64,000 nt of DNA. Source: an uncultured Verrucomicrobia subdivision 3 bacterium. GTDB lineage: Bacteria > Verrucomicrobiota > Verrucomicrobiia > Limisphaerales > UBA11358. This document shows, piece by piece, positions 1 through 9,620 of the stretch. The stretch covers positions 1-64,000 of the forward strand of contig CAILMI010000061.1 of the NCBI GenBank assembly GCA_903835255.1. Direction: 5' to 3'. Numbering within the stretch: position 1 is the stretch's first letter; each line of letters begins with the position of its first letter. Under the pieces are notes generated by a model. It was not told where the DNA came from. It saw only the letters and a program-made list of their open reading frames with translations, and did no database searches. The position numbers and the translations under genes are program-made.

Positions 1-663
1 ATTCTGGCGCTTAACGCGGCGGTGGAAGCCGCGCGCGCGGGAGAAGCGGGCGCGGGGTTCGCCGTGGTGGCCGACGAGGTGCGCTCGCTGGCCCAGCGCA
101 GCGCGGCGGCCGCCAAGGAGACGGCCGCCAAGATCGAGGCGGCCATCGCCAGCAGCCGCAACGGCTCAGCCAGCTGCCGCAATGGATCCACTAGCTCGAC
201 CAAGGTGGGAGAATCTCTAAAAAATATTGCGGATAAGATTTCCGCCACCGATACGCTGGTGGCTGAAATCGCCACGGCCGCGCGGGAGCAGGCGCAGGGC
301 ATCGAGCAGATCAACGGGGGCATTGCCCAGATGGAGCAGGTGACGCAAAGCAACGCCTCGAGCGCCGAGGAAAGCGCGAGCGCCGCCGAGGAGCTCGCTG
401 CCCAGGCCGAAACCCTCAACGAGCTCGTGAGCAAACTGCGCGAGCTCATCGGCGGAGCCGCCGCAGACTCTGCCCCGACCGGATCCACACCTGGATCTGC
501 GCCTGCATCCAAGGCCCGCTCCACCGTGGTGGTACCGTCCCACAAGACAGCCGCCCGCAAACCGGCGCCGCCTCTGCCGGCCAAAAGCCGCATCAGCATT
601 CCTATGCCCAAAGAACCCGCGGCGGGCGCGATAGGCGAAGATCAAAACTTTCGCAATTTTTAA
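1..663 (+). CDS. Methyl-accepting chemotaxis protein, C-terminal part (receptor 1)
   Basis: The reading frame is already open at base 1, so the sensor, membrane segments and first half of the hairpin lie outside the window. What remains is the highly conserved signalling tip ([18 protein letters not shown], then [13 protein letters not shown]) and the descending methylation helix. After that come a Pro/Ala-rich flexible tail with a conserved SIPMP segment and the C-terminal residues NFRNF. The tail fits a tether ending in a CheR-docking pentapeptide. The descending helix carries an extra heptad, a 7-residue tandem repeat [14 protein letters not shown] encoded at 157-198. The first ~100 bases are almost identical to receptor 4 from base 6567, so the genes are recent duplicates or are homogenised by gene conversion. 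It is followed after 23 nt by cheW. Confidence 0.95.
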   Translation: MLALNAAVEAARAGEAGAGFAVVADEVRSLAQRSAAAAKETAAKIEAAIASSRNGSASCRNGSTSSTKVGESLKNIADKISATDTLVAEIATAAREQAQGIEQINGGIAQMEQVTQSNASSAEESASAAEELAAQAETLNELVSKLRELIGGAAADSAPTGSTPGSAPASKARSTVVVPSHKTAARKPAPPLPAKSRISIPMPKEPAAGAIGEDQNFRNF

Positions 664-686
664 ATAAACCGGAAGACACACTCCTT

Positions 687-1196
687 ATGACCTCAACCGC
701 TCCCAAAGCTACCGCTGTCAAACCGACCCGCTACCTGACCTTCAGCCTGGGGCATGAGTCCTATGGCCTGCCGGTTCTCAATGTCCGCGAGATCATCCGG
801 CTCTGCCCCATCACGCCCGTTCCTAACATGCCGTCCCATATCAAGGGCGTCATCAACCTGCGGGGCACCGTGATCGCCGTCCTTGACCTGCGCGCCAAAT
901 TCCAGATGCCCTCGGGCGACTACAACGAGCGCACCTGCATCATCGTCATCCAGGTCGCCTCCCCCTCGGGTCAGCCCCTTCTCATGGGCGCCATCGTCGA
1001 TGCCGTCGAGGAGGTCATCCAGCTCACCGACGCCGAAATCGAGCCCGCACCCGATTTCGGCACAGGCACCGGTCCCGGATTCATCACTGGCATGGCCACC
1101 ATTCAGGGTGGCGTCAAAATCCTCCTCAACATCGACAAAGTCTTCCTCGAGGAAGGCACCATTGCCCTCGCTTTAAATAAAACCAACCCCCACTAA
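687..1196 (+). CDS. cheW: Chemotaxis coupling protein CheW (copy 1)
   Basis: A 169-residue single-domain CheW that links receptors to the CheA kinase at the cytoplasmic face of the membrane. Typical CheW features are visible: [21 protein letters not shown] at the start of the fold, the [15 protein letters not shown] core, a [10 protein letters not shown] segment and a C-terminal [13 protein letters not shown]. It is closely similar to the second copy at 4808-5311, and the short spacer before each copy is also alike (GGAAGAC), pointing to duplication of a receptor-CheW pair. CheA itself is absent from the window. The start follows the receptor stop by 23 nt. Confidence 0.95.
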   Translation: MTSTAPKATAVKPTRYLTFSLGHESYGLPVLNVREIIRLCPITPVPNMPSHIKGVINLRGTVIAVLDLRAKFQMPSGDYNERTCIIVIQVASPSGQPLLMGAIVDAVEEVIQLTDAEIEPAPDFGTGTGPGFITGMATIQGGVKILLNIDKVFLEEGTIALALNKTNPH

Positions 1197-1272
1197 AACA
1201 GCCACGCAAGACCATAAAATTGATAGACGGATGCGAATAACTTAAAACCTCAAAATCAAAAAACAATCCCCC

Positions 1273-2955
1273 ATGAACACTCCTATGAACACCGGCCCCA
1301 ACGATTCCAACAACTCCAGCTCCAGTTTCTGGACCATTTCCCGGCGCATTATCACCGGGTTTATCGCCCTGCTCCTTATCACGTCCGCGCTGGGAATCTT
1401 TACCCTGACAAAGTCGGACAGCCTCAAGAAAAATATTTTCGACTTGGGGAAAAACACGCTGCCGAGCCTTGAACTCCAAGTTGAAATCGTCGACGGAATT
1501 AAAGATAAAATGATTTTCATTCAGCAGCTGAATGACAATTTAAGTTCCGAACGCCGGGCCGACTTGATGAAGAAACTGCAACATGCCATCGATGAAACGG
1601 CGGCTGGCCTTAAAAAGTATGAATCCCTGCTGTCCGACGAGCGCGATCGGAGCCTCTGGTCGGAAGCCACCAAGCAAAACGAAAATCTGACCGCCTCCAT
1701 TCATCAAGCGGTGGACTTAATCAACAAGAACATCAGCGCCGCCGCTGGGAACGGCGCTGCCACTCAGGAAGCCCTTTCCAAATACCTGACGGGGACACTT
1801 GACCCTGTTTTCGCCACCGCGATGGAAGCCGCTCGTGCGGACTATGATTACAATGTCCAATTGGGCGGGGCCGCCTCTGAATCGGGAGATAAAAATGTTT
1901 CTTCCACTATTTCACTGACCCGCGTTTTCTTGGGCATCGCCATCGGGGTCAGCATCCTGATCTCCTGGATCATTATCCGGAGCACCAACAAGGCCTTGGG
2001 GGATATCACCCTGAATCTGGACCATGGCGCCCTTCAGACCGCCTCCGCCGCGCGCCAGGTGGCCTCGGCCAGCCAGAGCTTGTCCTCCGGCGCCAACGAG
2101 CAGGCCTCGTCCGTGGAAGAGACCAGCACCTCGCTGGAGGAAATGTCCAGCATGATTCAAGCGACGGCTGAGAACGCCCAGAAAGCGAAATCGCTGGCTT
2201 CGGAAGCCCGCGCCGTGGCTCAGGCCGGTTCCAAAACCATGGTGGAAATGACCCAGGCGATGGCGGCGATTGATTCTTCCAGCGCCGAGGTGGCTAAGAT
2301 TGTTAAAAACATTGATGAGATTGCTTTCCAAACCAATATTCTTGCACTGAACGCCGCGGTGGAAGCGGCGCGCGCGGGTGAGGCGGGCGCCGGATTTGCC
2401 GTGGTGGCCGACGAAGTCCGCTCGCTCGCGCAACGCAGCGCGGCGGCCGCGAAGGAGACCGCCGATAAGATCGAAGCGGCCATTGTCAACAGCCGCAAAG
2501 GATCGCTGAGCACGGCCAAAGTGGAGGAAGCCCTCACGCAGATCGCAGAAAAAGTCACCAGCACGGACTCGCTGGTTGCGGACATTGCCACGGCCGCGCG
2601 CGAGCAGGCTCAGGGGATTGAACAGATCAACAGCGCCATCGCCCAGATGGACAAGGTTTCCCAGAGCAACTCGGCCAGCGCCGAGGAAAGCGCCAGCGCC
2701 GCGGAAGAACTGGACGCGCAGGCGAAGGGCCTCAAAGATCAAGTGACCAAACTCCGCCAACTGGTGGGCGGCGGCACTAGCCGTGGCAAATCGGACGCTT
2801 CCCAATACAGTGTTTCGGTCAATTCATCGGCGCCCCAGCGCTCCCGGAATAAGACGGCTTCTGCTGTCAGCGGCGGACCCCGTCGGGCAGCCATCCCGAT
2901 GCCGGAAGACGCCCCCGCAAAAAATGGCGGCGAAGATGAATTCCGGAATTTTTAA
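1273..2955 (+). CDS. Methyl-accepting chemotaxis protein with small helical sensor (receptor 2)
   Basis: 560 residues. A short Ser/Asn-rich N-terminus precedes TM1 (about 26-46). A ~165-residue periplasmic region, predicted helical and of 4HB-like size, precedes TM2 (about 216-236). Only ~20 residues separate TM2 from the signalling helix ([16 protein letters not shown]), too few for a canonical HAMP domain. The signalling tip is standard ([16 protein letters not shown]). Compared with the other receptors this one lacks one heptad on each arm of the hairpin, making it a shorter length class. It ends in EFRNF, a probable CheR tether. The first ATG is used; another ATG lies 12 nt downstream. 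Ligand unknown. Confidence 0.93.
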   Translation: MNTPMNTGPNDSNNSSSSFWTISRRIITGFIALLLITSALGIFTLTKSDSLKKNIFDLGKNTLPSLELQVEIVDGIKDKMIFIQQLNDNLSSERRADLMKKLQHAIDETAAGLKKYESLLSDERDRSLWSEATKQNENLTASIHQAVDLINKNISAAAGNGAATQEALSKYLTGTLDPVFATAMEAARADYDYNVQLGGAASESGDKNVSSTISLTRVFLGIAIGVSILISWIIIRSTNKALGDITLNLDHGALQTASAARQVASASQSLSSGANEQASSVEETSTSLEEMSSMIQATAENAQKAKSLASEARAVAQAGSKTMVEMTQAMAAIDSSSAEVAKIVKNIDEIAFQTNILALNAAVEAARAGEAGAGFAVVADEVRSLAQRSAAAAKETADKIEAAIVNSRKGSLSTAKVEEALTQIAEKVTSTDSLVADIATAAREQAQGIEQINSAIAQMDKVSQSNSASAEESASAAEELDAQAKGLKDQVTKLRQLVGGGTSRGKSDASQYSVSVNSSAPQRSRNKTASAVSGGPRRAAIPMPEDAPAKNGGEDEFRNF

Positions 2956-2967
2956 GAATAGGGTTCC

Positions 2968-4785
2968 TTGACCCGCAGCACCAAACCAATCCAGCGGATG
3001 ACAAAAACCAGGAGCCAACTGGGCACTAGCGCCCTTTCCACGACCCTTGTGGTAATTCTTCTCATGCTGGCCATGGGAGGGATTATGGCTTGGATGCTGG
3101 GCAATCAATCCCAAATCCTCTCCGCTCAGGAACGGCGGTATGAATCCTATCGCCTGGCGGATGAACTGCGGCAAAGCTCGGATGACCTCACACGTCTGGC
3201 GCGTACCTATGTCACCACTGGGGACGCTCAGTATGAATCCCAATATTGGACTATCCTGAATATCCGGAACGGTACCGCCCCCAGGCCCCAGGAATATGGA
3301 AGGATTTATTGGGATTTCATGGCCGTGGACGGCGTCAAGCCGAGGCCCGATGGAAAGGTCATCGCCCTCCGTCAGCTGATGGAAGACCAAGGATTCACCG
3401 AAACAGAATTCGCCAAGCTCAAGGTGGCTCAGGACAATTCAGATGGCTTGGTTAAAATTGAGACCATCGCCATGAACGCGGTCAAGGGGCTTTTCGATGA
3501 CGGCAACGGCGGCTACAGCAAAAAAGGGGAACCCAACCCCGAACTGGCGAGAAAGCTGATGAATAGCCGGGAGTATCACCTTGAAAAAGCCCGGATCATG
3601 AAGCCCATTGACGAGTTTTTCGTCATGCTCGATCAGCGGACTCAGAGCGAGGTGCAAAACTTTGTCCAGCGCGGCTACATCCTGTTCTACACGCTGCTGG
3701 GTATGGCGGCATTGACCATCGTCGTGGTCATCCGCATGTGCGCTACCTTTTTCACCAAAATCATTCGCCCGCTCGACGCGCTGGCTAACGAGCTTTCCCA
3801 TGCCAGCCAGGGACTGGAAGGAGCCTCATCCCAACTCGCCCGCTCAAGTCAAAACCTTTCAGCCGGAGCCAATCATCAAGCGGCTTCCGTGGAAGAGACG
3901 AGCGCCTCGCTGGAGGAAATTTCCAGCATGGTCCGCGCCACGGCCGATAACGCGCACAAGGCCAAAACCGTCGCCTCCGAAACCCGGCTCATGGCGCAAA
4001 CCGGGTCGGGCAACATGGTGGACATGGACCGGACGATGGGGGAGATGAACCAGGCGATGGCGGCGATTGAATCCTCGAGCGGCGAGGTGGCCAAGATTGT
4101 CAAGGGCATCGACGAGATTGCGTTCCAGACCAACATTCTGGCGCTCAACGCGGCGGTGGAAGCCGCGCGCGCGGGAGAAGCGGGCGCGGGATTCGCCGTG
4201 GTGGCCGACGAGGTGCGCTCGCTGGCCCAGCGCAGCGCCGCCGCCGCCAAGGAGACGGCCGCTAAAATCGAGGCGGCCATTGCCAGCAGCCGCAACGGCT
4301 CAGCCAGCTGCCGCAATGGATCGGCCAGCTCCCTCAAGGTGGGAGAATCTCTAAAAAATATTGCGGATAAGATCTCCGCCACTGATGCATTGGTAGCCGA
4401 CATCGCCACTGCCGCGCAGGAGCAGACTCAGGGAATCGAGCAAATCAATCGAGCCATTGGCGAGATGGAGCAGGTGACGCAGAGTAACGCTTCCAGCGCC
4501 GAGGAAAGCGCGAGCGCTGCCGAGGAGCTCGCTACTCAAGCTGAAACCCTCAATGAGCTCGTCAGCAAACTTCGCGAGCTTATCGGCGGAGCCGCCGCAG
4601 ACCCTGCCCCGACCACACCAACGCCAGTTTCCAAGGCCCGCTCGACCGTGGTGGTGGATACCCATAAGCCCGCCGCCCGCAAACCCGCACCCCATTTGCC
4701 CCCCAAAAGCCGCGTCAGTATCCCCATGCCCCAGGACCCACCGGTCGGCGCGGCGGGCGAAGATCAGAATTTCCGCAACTTTTGA
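2968..4785 (+). CDS. Methyl-accepting chemotaxis protein with large periplasmic sensor (receptor 3)
   Basis: 605 residues from a TTG start 12 nt after receptor 2; ATG at 2998 is an alternative. The TTG start gives an N-terminus closer in length to receptor 4. TM1 is about 23-45 and TM2 about 236-256. Between them lies a ~190-residue helical region with [14 protein letters not shown] and [14 protein letters not shown], shared with receptor 4 and not assignable to a named sensor family from sequence alone. After TM2 only a half-HAMP-like helix ([13 protein letters not shown]) is visible. The signalling hairpin has an extra heptad on each arm: DRTMGEM (4027-4047) and a tandem RNGSAS-type repeat (4291-4332). 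The C-terminus is NFRNF. Confidence 0.93.
   Translation: MTRSTKPIQRMTKTRSQLGTSALSTTLVVILLMLAMGGIMAWMLGNQSQILSAQERRYESYRLADELRQSSDDLTRLARTYVTTGDAQYESQYWTILNIRNGTAPRPQEYGRIYWDFMAVDGVKPRPDGKVIALRQLMEDQGFTETEFAKLKVAQDNSDGLVKIETIAMNAVKGLFDDGNGGYSKKGEPNPELARKLMNSREYHLEKARIMKPIDEFFVMLDQRTQSEVQNFVQRGYILFYTLLGMAALTIVVVIRMCATFFTKIIRPLDALANELSHASQGLEGASSQLARSSQNLSAGANHQAASVEETSASLEEISSMVRATADNAHKAKTVASETRLMAQTGSGNMVDMDRTMGEMNQAMAAIESSSGEVAKIVKGIDEIAFQTNILALNAAVEAARAGEAGAGFAVVADEVRSLAQRSAAAAKETAAKIEAAIASSRNGSASCRNGSASSLKVGESLKNIADKISATDALVADIATAAQEQTQGIEQINRAIGEMEQVTQSNASSAEESASAAEELATQAETLNELVSKLRELIGGAAADPAPTTPTPVSKARSTVVVDTHKPAARKPAPHLPPKSRVSIPMPQDPPVGAAGEDQNFRNF
4291..4332 (+). repeat. 21-bp tandem duplication in receptor 3 (one extra heptad)
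   Basis: Two diverged 21-base units (4291-4311 and 4312-4332) encode RNGSASC and RNGSASS. Equivalent pairs lie at 157-198 in receptor 1 and 6723-6764 in receptor 4; receptor 2 has one unit. A 21-base unit is exactly one coiled-coil heptad. Confidence 0.85.
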
Positions 4786-4807
4786 ACGGACGGAAGACGC
4801 CATTGAT

Positions 4808-5311
4808 ATGACCTCAGCCGCCCCCGCTGTTATTGCCACCAAGCCGGCCCGCTACCTGACTTTCAGTCTGGGGCGCGAGTCCTACGGCCTGCCGGTTCTC
4901 AATGTCCGCGAAATCATCCGGCTCTGCCCCATCACTCCCGTTCCCAAAATGCCGTCGCATATCAAGGGCGTCATCAACCTGCGCGGCACCGTTCTGGCCG
5001 TGCTCGACCTGCGGGCCAAATTCCAGATGCCCCTGGGCGACTACAACGAGCGTACCTGCATCATCGTCATCCAGGTCCCCTCCCCCTCGGGCCAGCCCCT
5101 CCTCATGGGCGCCATCGTCGACGCCGTCGAAGAGGTCCTCCAACTCGCCGACAGCGAAATCGAGCCCGCCCCCGACTTCGGCATGTCCTCCACTCCCGGC
5201 TACATCATCGGCATGGCTACCGTCCACGGCGGCGTCAAAATCCTCCTCAATATCGAAAAAGTCTTCCTCGAGGAGGGATCCATCTTGCTGCCCCTACACC
5301 TTCCCCAGTAA
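4808..5311 (+). CDS. cheW: Chemotaxis coupling protein CheW (copy 2)
   Basis: 167 residues. The frame is open well upstream inside receptor 3, but the ATG at 4808 gives a protein that aligns end to end with copy 1 and begins 22 nt after the receptor stop, as in copy 1. It has the same CheW core: [35 protein letters not shown] and [13 protein letters not shown]. It scaffolds receptors and CheA. Two CheW copies beside receptors of two length classes could serve different arrays or simply reflect duplication. Confidence 0.94.
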   Translation: MTSAAPAVIATKPARYLTFSLGRESYGLPVLNVREIIRLCPITPVPKMPSHIKGVINLRGTVLAVLDLRAKFQMPLGDYNERTCIIVIQVPSPSGQPLLMGAIVDAVEEVLQLADSEIEPAPDFGMSSTPGYIIGMATVHGGVKILLNIEKVFLEEGSILLPLHLPQ

Positions 5312-5333
5312 ACCCGGAGTATCCATTCAAAGC

Positions 5334-7202
5334 ATGAACCCCAAAGTTGATCACATTAAGAAAACGAGCCACCAACAGGGCGGCAGAATGCTGTTGGCGT
5401 CCGGCAGCTTCATCCTCTTGCTGCTGATGATTGGAGGCATGACCTGGCGCATGCTGGCGAACCAGAAAGACATCACCGATGCCCAGGAAAGACGCCACCA
5501 ATCTTATCTGCTGGCGGCTGAAATGCGTCAAAGTTCGGATGACTTGACGCGTCTGGCCCGCACCTACGTGGTCACCGGCGAGCCCAAGTATGAGGAGCAA
5601 TACTGGACCGTGCTAGCGATTCGGAACGGGAAAAGTCCGCGCCCCCAGGAATACAACCGCATTTACTGGGATTTCATGGCTGCGGATGGGATCCGTCCGC
5701 GCCCCGATAACCAGACTATTTCCCTGCAGCAGTTGATGAAGGACACCGGATTCACCGAGGCGGAATTTGCCAAGCTCAAGGAGGCGCAGGCCAACTCGGA
5801 CGGACTGGTCAAGATTGAGACCATCGCCATGAACGCCATGAAGGGCCTCTTTGATGATGGCCGCGGCTACTACACGAAAAAGGGCGAACCCAATCCGGAG
5901 ATGGCCAGGGAATTAATGCACAGCAAGGCGTATCATCTTGAAAAAGCACGGATCATGAATCCCATTGATGAATTCTTTGCCATGCTGGAAAAACGCACCA
6001 GCAGCGAGGTTCGGCTCCGCGTGGATCAAAGCTATTTCCTGTTCCGGGCCCTGCTGGTCCTGGTGGGCTTGGGCACTCTGGCGGTGGCCATTTATTCATG
6101 GCGGATCAGGCGCGCCAATCAGGAGGCGCTGGTGCAGATCGACCTCGAATGGAAATCCATCCTGGCGAAGATCGACTGCGACTGGAAAGTCATTCTAACC
6201 AACGTTTCAGAGGTCATCGTGGAACTCGACCGCAGCGCCGTCCAGACCGCCTCCGCCGCTCGACAGGTCTCCCTGTCCAGCAACACCCTCTCCTCTGGAG
6301 CCAGCCTGCAGGCCTCCTCGGTGGAGGAGACCAGCGCCTCGCTGGAGGAAATGACCAGCATGATCCGTGCGACGGCGGACAACGCGCAGAAGGCCAAGGC
6401 GCTGGCCTTGGAATCGCGCTCGGTGGTCGCTGCCGGCTGCCAGACGATGGGGGAGATGGACCGCACGATGGTGGAAATGAACCAAGCGATGGCGGCGATC
6501 GAATCCTCGAGCGGCGAGGTGGCTAAGATTGTCAAGGGCATCGACGAGATTGCGTTCCAGACCAATATTCTGGCGCTTAACGCGGCGGTGGAAGCCGCGC
6601 GCGCGGGAGAAGCGGGCGCGGGGTTCGCCGTGGTGGCCGACGAGGTGCGCTCGCTGGCCCAGCGCAGTGCCGCTGCCGCCAAAGAGACCGCCGCCAAGAT
6701 CGAGGCGGCCATCGCCAGCAGCCGCAACGGTTCGGCCAGCTGCCGCAATGGATCCGCCAGCTCGACCAAGGTGGGGGAATCCCTCAAGCACATCGCGGAT
6801 AAAATCTCCGCCACCGATTCGCTGGTGGCTGAAATCGCCACTGCCGCGCGGGAGCAGGCGCAAGGCATTGAGCAGATCAACGGGGGCATTGCGCAGATGG
6901 AGCAGGTGACCCAGAGCAATGCTTCCAGCGCCGAGGAAAGCGCGAGCGCTGCCGAGGAGCTCGCTGCCCAGGCTGAAACCCTTAATGAACTCGTCGGCAA
7001 ACTCCGCGAGCTCATCGGCGGCGCCTCTACTCCGACCTTGGTAGAACCGCCGCCCGTTTCCAAGGCCCGCTCCACCGTGGTGACGGATGCCCGCAAACCC
7101 GCATCGCATCTGGCGCCCCAAAGCCGCATCAGCATCCCTATGCCTCAGGAGCCAACCATCGGAAGCGCGCCGGGCGAAGACCGCGATTTCCGTAACTTTT
7201 AA
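5334..7202 (+). CDS. Methyl-accepting chemotaxis protein with large periplasmic sensor (receptor 4)
   Basis: 622 residues from ATG 5334, 22 nt after cheW copy 2; longer upstream frames overlap cheW and are rejected. TM1 is about 22-42 and TM2 about 234-255, enclosing the same helical sensor type as receptor 3 ([23 protein letters not shown]). No HAMP is visible. Instead residues 269-290 are two tandem 11-residue units ([22 protein letters not shown]) between TM2 and the signalling helix. The hairpin has the extra heptad on both arms (DRTMVEM at 6459-6479; tandem repeat at 6723-6764). The Pro-rich tail has SIPMP and ends in DFRNF. The last 636 nt closely resemble receptor 1. Confidence 0.93.
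   Translation: MNPKVDHIKKTSHQQGGRMLLASGSFILLLLMIGGMTWRMLANQKDITDAQERRHQSYLLAAEMRQSSDDLTRLARTYVVTGEPKYEEQYWTVLAIRNGKSPRPQEYNRIYWDFMAADGIRPRPDNQTISLQQLMKDTGFTEAEFAKLKEAQANSDGLVKIETIAMNAMKGLFDDGRGYYTKKGEPNPEMARELMHSKAYHLEKARIMNPIDEFFAMLEKRTSSEVRLRVDQSYFLFRALLVLVGLGTLAVAIYSWRIRRANQEALVQIDLEWKSILAKIDCDWKVILTNVSEVIVELDRSAVQTASAARQVSLSSNTLSSGASLQASSVEETSASLEEMTSMIRATADNAQKAKALALESRSVVAAGCQTMGEMDRTMVEMNQAMAAIESSSGEVAKIVKGIDEIAFQTNILALNAAVEAARAGEAGAGFAVVADEVRSLAQRSAAAAKETAAKIEAAIASSRNGSASCRNGSASSTKVGESLKHIADKISATDSLVAEIATAAREQAQGIEQINGGIAQMEQVTQSNASSAEESASAAEELAAQAETLNELVGKLRELIGGASTPTLVEPPPVSKARSTVVTDARKPASHLAPQSRISIPMPQEPTIGSAPGEDRDFRNF
6138..6203 (+). repeat. 33-bp tandem repeat in the receptor 4 membrane-to-signalling linker
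   Basis: Units 6138-6170 and 6171-6203 encode [11 protein letters not shown] and [11 protein letters not shown]. An 11-residue (hendecad) period suits a continuous helix joining TM2 to the signalling hairpin where a HAMP domain would normally sit. Confidence 0.75.
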
Positions 7203-7213
7203 ACCCAGCAGAC

Positions 7214-8056
7214 ATGAGCGATCTCCGCGACGATTTATTTACCGATAGAGCTTACCGAACGCTGACAGAGTTGGTTTACGAGCACAGCCGCATCCGGCTG
7301 GGTTCGGACAAGCAGACGCTGCTGGCCAATCGGCTGCGGAAGCGGCTTCAAGTTCTGGGGCTGGACTCGTATGACGACTACTGCGAGGTGCTGCATTCCG
7401 CCCAGGGAAAAGCAGAGATTGAAGAACTGGTCGATCTGATTTCAACCAATCACACGCGGTTTTACCGGGAGGAAGAGCACTTCACTTTTCTGACCCGGCG
7501 GGTGCTGCCTGTGCTCGTCCCCCAGCTGCTCGCTGGCAAGGCGCCTTTGAGGCTGTGGTCTGCGGCCTCCTCTTCCGGCGAGGAGCCGTACACGATGGCG
7601 TTGGTGGTGTCAGAATTCATGATGGCCTTTCCCTCGGTGGAATGGCAGATCACTGCCTCCGATATCTCCCGGCGAATGCTGAACACCGCTCAACAGGGAA
7701 TCTACCCGATGGACGCCGTCAAACCCGTGCCCCCGGACCTGCTGAGGCGCTACTTTCAAAAAGGCGTTGGAGCCCGATCCGGAGTCTGCCGGGTGAGACC
7801 TGAACTCCGGAAGCGCGTGCACTTTGAACGCGTCAACCTGTTCCAGTCGGAATATCCCGTGCCCCTGAAGCAGCACATGATTTTCTGCCGCAATGTAATG
7901 ATTTATTTTGATCCCCCGTCCCGGGCGACGGCGGTTCAGCGCCTTGCCCACTATCTGGCTCCAGGGGGGTATCTGGTTGTGGGCCATTCAGAAAGTCTGC
8001 TAGGCATCCGCCATGGACTGCATTCGGTACAACAGGGAGTGTATCAAAAAACATGA
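7214..8056 (+). CDS. cheR: Chemotaxis receptor methyltransferase CheR
   Basis: 280 residues. It transfers methyl groups from S-adenosylmethionine to glutamates of the receptors. The N-terminal helical subdomain is followed by a Rossmann methyltransferase core with WSAASSSGEEPYTMAL (SAM-binding loop), FCRNVMIYFD and a C-terminal GGYLVVGHSESL. The beta-subdomain (LLRRYFQKGVGARSGVCRV) keeps the glycine-rich loop and the length I recall for E. coli CheR, which docks on receptor C-terminal pentapeptides. That fits the FRNF ends of the receptors next door. It starts 11 nt after receptor 4 and overlaps cheB by 4 nt (ATGA). Confidence 0.96.
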   Translation: MSDLRDDLFTDRAYRTLTELVYEHSRIRLGSDKQTLLANRLRKRLQVLGLDSYDDYCEVLHSAQGKAEIEELVDLISTNHTRFYREEEHFTFLTRRVLPVLVPQLLAGKAPLRLWSAASSSGEEPYTMALVVSEFMMAFPSVEWQITASDISRRMLNTAQQGIYPMDAVKPVPPDLLRRYFQKGVGARSGVCRVRPELRKRVHFERVNLFQSEYPVPLKQHMIFCRNVMIYFDPPSRATAVQRLAHYLAPGGYLVVGHSESLLGIRHGLHSVQQGVYQKT

Positions 8057-9132
8057 AGCCCCCTGTCAAACGAATCCGGGTGCTGGTGGTGGATGATTCT
8101 GCATTGGCGCGTCGCGCCATCAGCGATGCCCTGGCGCGCGATCCAGAGATTGAGGTGGTGGGTTCCGCGAGCGATCCCTATGTGGCACGGGATAAAATTA
8201 TTGCCCTTCAGCCAGATGTGATCACGCTCGATCTGGAGATGCCGCGCATGGACGGGCTGACCTTTCTTAAAATCCTGCAGGAACATCATCCGGTTCCCGT
8301 CGTGGTGGTGAGTTCCCTGACCCAAGCCGGATCAGCCAAAGCCATGGAGGCGCTGGAAGCAGGCGCTCTGGACGTCCTAGGCAAGCCGGACGGCAGCCGC
8401 AGCTTTGCCCAAATGGCTCATCAGCTGGCGTACCATGTGAAAGCGGCGGGGCGTTCCCGCCGCAAATTAGGCCGCGTGCAGAAGGTCGCCAAGCCGATCA
8501 AGGTGGTGAAACCCACCGCTCCTTCCATCGCGCCCGGAGACTTCTCCTCCCGCCGGATCATCGTCATCGGCGCGTCGACCGGCGGTGTAGAAGCGCTGCG
8601 CTTCCTCCTGCCGCGGCTGCCCGCCGGACTGCCTCCGATCGTCGTGGTCCAGCACATCCCTCCCAACTTTTCTCGGATTATGGCCGAGCACCTCGACGAG
8701 CTATGCCCCTACACCGTCCGCGAGGCGGTGGACGGCGAAGAGCTGCGGCCAGGACTGTGCTTGATTGCCCCGGGCGATTATCACCTTGCGCTCGCGCGGG
8801 CCGGGCTGGGCTACCGCGTGCGCCTGACCCAATCGCCCCCCGTCCATCACTGTCGCCCCTCGGTGGACATTCTCTTCCGTTCGGCCGCAGAGCAGGCGGG
8901 ACACCATGCGGTGGCCGCCCTTCTGACTGGGATGGGAGTGGATGGCGCGCACGGCCTGAAATTATTGAGGGCGGCGGGATCCCGCACCCTGGCTGAGGAC
9001 GAGGAGAGCTGCGTGGTGTTCGGCATGCCTCAGGCAGCGATCAACTTGGGGGCTGCCGAGCAAATTGTCCCCCTGCCCCGGATGCCGCAAGCCATCCTAA
9101 ACGCCCTTGCTCAACCCCTCATCAAACCATGA
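8053..9132 (+). CDS. cheB: Protein-glutamate methylesterase/deamidase CheB
   Basis: 359 residues. The N-terminal receiver domain has acidic D14/D15, phospho-acceptor D60 (TLDLEMPRMDG) and a Lys in GKPDG. A linker (about 130-165) leads to the methylesterase domain with the expected triad: S175 in GASTGG, H201 in VVQHIPP and D297 in GMGVDG. It removes receptor methyl groups and is activated by CheA phosphorylation. ATGA overlaps join it to cheR and to the next gene, so the three are translationally coupled. Confidence 0.96.
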   Translation: MKPPVKRIRVLVVDDSALARRAISDALARDPEIEVVGSASDPYVARDKIIALQPDVITLDLEMPRMDGLTFLKILQEHHPVPVVVVSSLTQAGSAKAMEALEAGALDVLGKPDGSRSFAQMAHQLAYHVKAAGRSRRKLGRVQKVAKPIKVVKPTAPSIAPGDFSSRRIIVIGASTGGVEALRFLLPRLPAGLPPIVVVQHIPPNFSRIMAEHLDELCPYTVREAVDGEELRPGLCLIAPGDYHLALARAGLGYRVRLTQSPPVHHCRPSVDILFRSAAEQAGHHAVAALLTGMGVDGAHGLKLLRAAGSRTLAEDEESCVVFGMPQAAINLGAAEQIVPLPRMPQAILNALAQPLIKP

Positions 9133-9620
9133 CCGCAATAACGACTTCAGAACTGGGCCTCATGGCCGCCAGCGCTCTGCAAGAGGTGCTTGCCACCCAA
9201 TTCAAAATTTCCGTCGCGCCGGCCGTCGCTGGAGATACTTCGCCCACCAAAAAAAACGAGCCTTTTCTGGATGGATCTGTTCGCCTTCACGGCCCAAAAC
9301 TGTTTGGCAGTCTTCATCTTCAAGTGCCCGCCGCCTGGGCTGCCCGGCTGAATGATTCCCTGCAGGCGCCGGGAGATCCCCCTTCATCGGAAGCCGACCA
9401 GGAAGATCTGGTGGGCGAACTCTGCAACATGGTGGCGGGGCGCTTGGGCGCAAGCCTTGCCGCCAGCGGTTACGCCGGCACCCTGAGCACCCCCGATATC
9501 CAGCGCGGCAGGTTTGCGTCCTCGGAACCCCCGCCGGGAAGCCAGCAGAGCCGCACAGACTGGACATGCGAGGGACATCTGCTTACGCTCATTCTGCGGA
9601 TAGACTTAAACCCGAAATGA
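9129..9620 (+). CDS. CheX-like CheY-P phosphatase
   Basis: 163 residues. The second half has the CheC/CheX-type signature: DLVGELCNMVAGRLGASLAA, with E97 and N100 in the E-x-x-N arrangement used to position water for CheY-P hydrolysis in that family. A conserved-looking TLSTPDI segment follows. There is only one such motif, as in CheX rather than most CheC proteins. It lies between cheB and cheY with 4-nt overlaps on both sides, a position that fits a dedicated phosphatase for the CheY downstream. CheX usually acts as a dimer; that is family knowledge, not seen here. Confidence 0.75.
   Translation: MTAITTSELGLMAASALQEVLATQFKISVAPAVAGDTSPTKKNEPFLDGSVRLHGPKLFGSLHLQVPAAWAARLNDSLQAPGDPPSSEADQEDLVGELCNMVAGRLGASLAASGYAGTLSTPDIQRGRFASSEPPPGSQQSRTDWTCEGHLLTLILRIDLNPK

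Noticed and set aside
4553-4807. N-terminal extension of cheW copy 2 into receptor 3
   Set aside because: CheW copy 1 and family length support the ATG at 4808; the extension is an Arg/Pro/Ser-rich out-of-frame reading of the receptor.
4902-5333. N-terminal extension of receptor 4 through cheW copy 2
   Set aside because: It is out-of-frame overlap with an intact cheW; the ATG at 5334 gives a normal receptor beginning before TM1.
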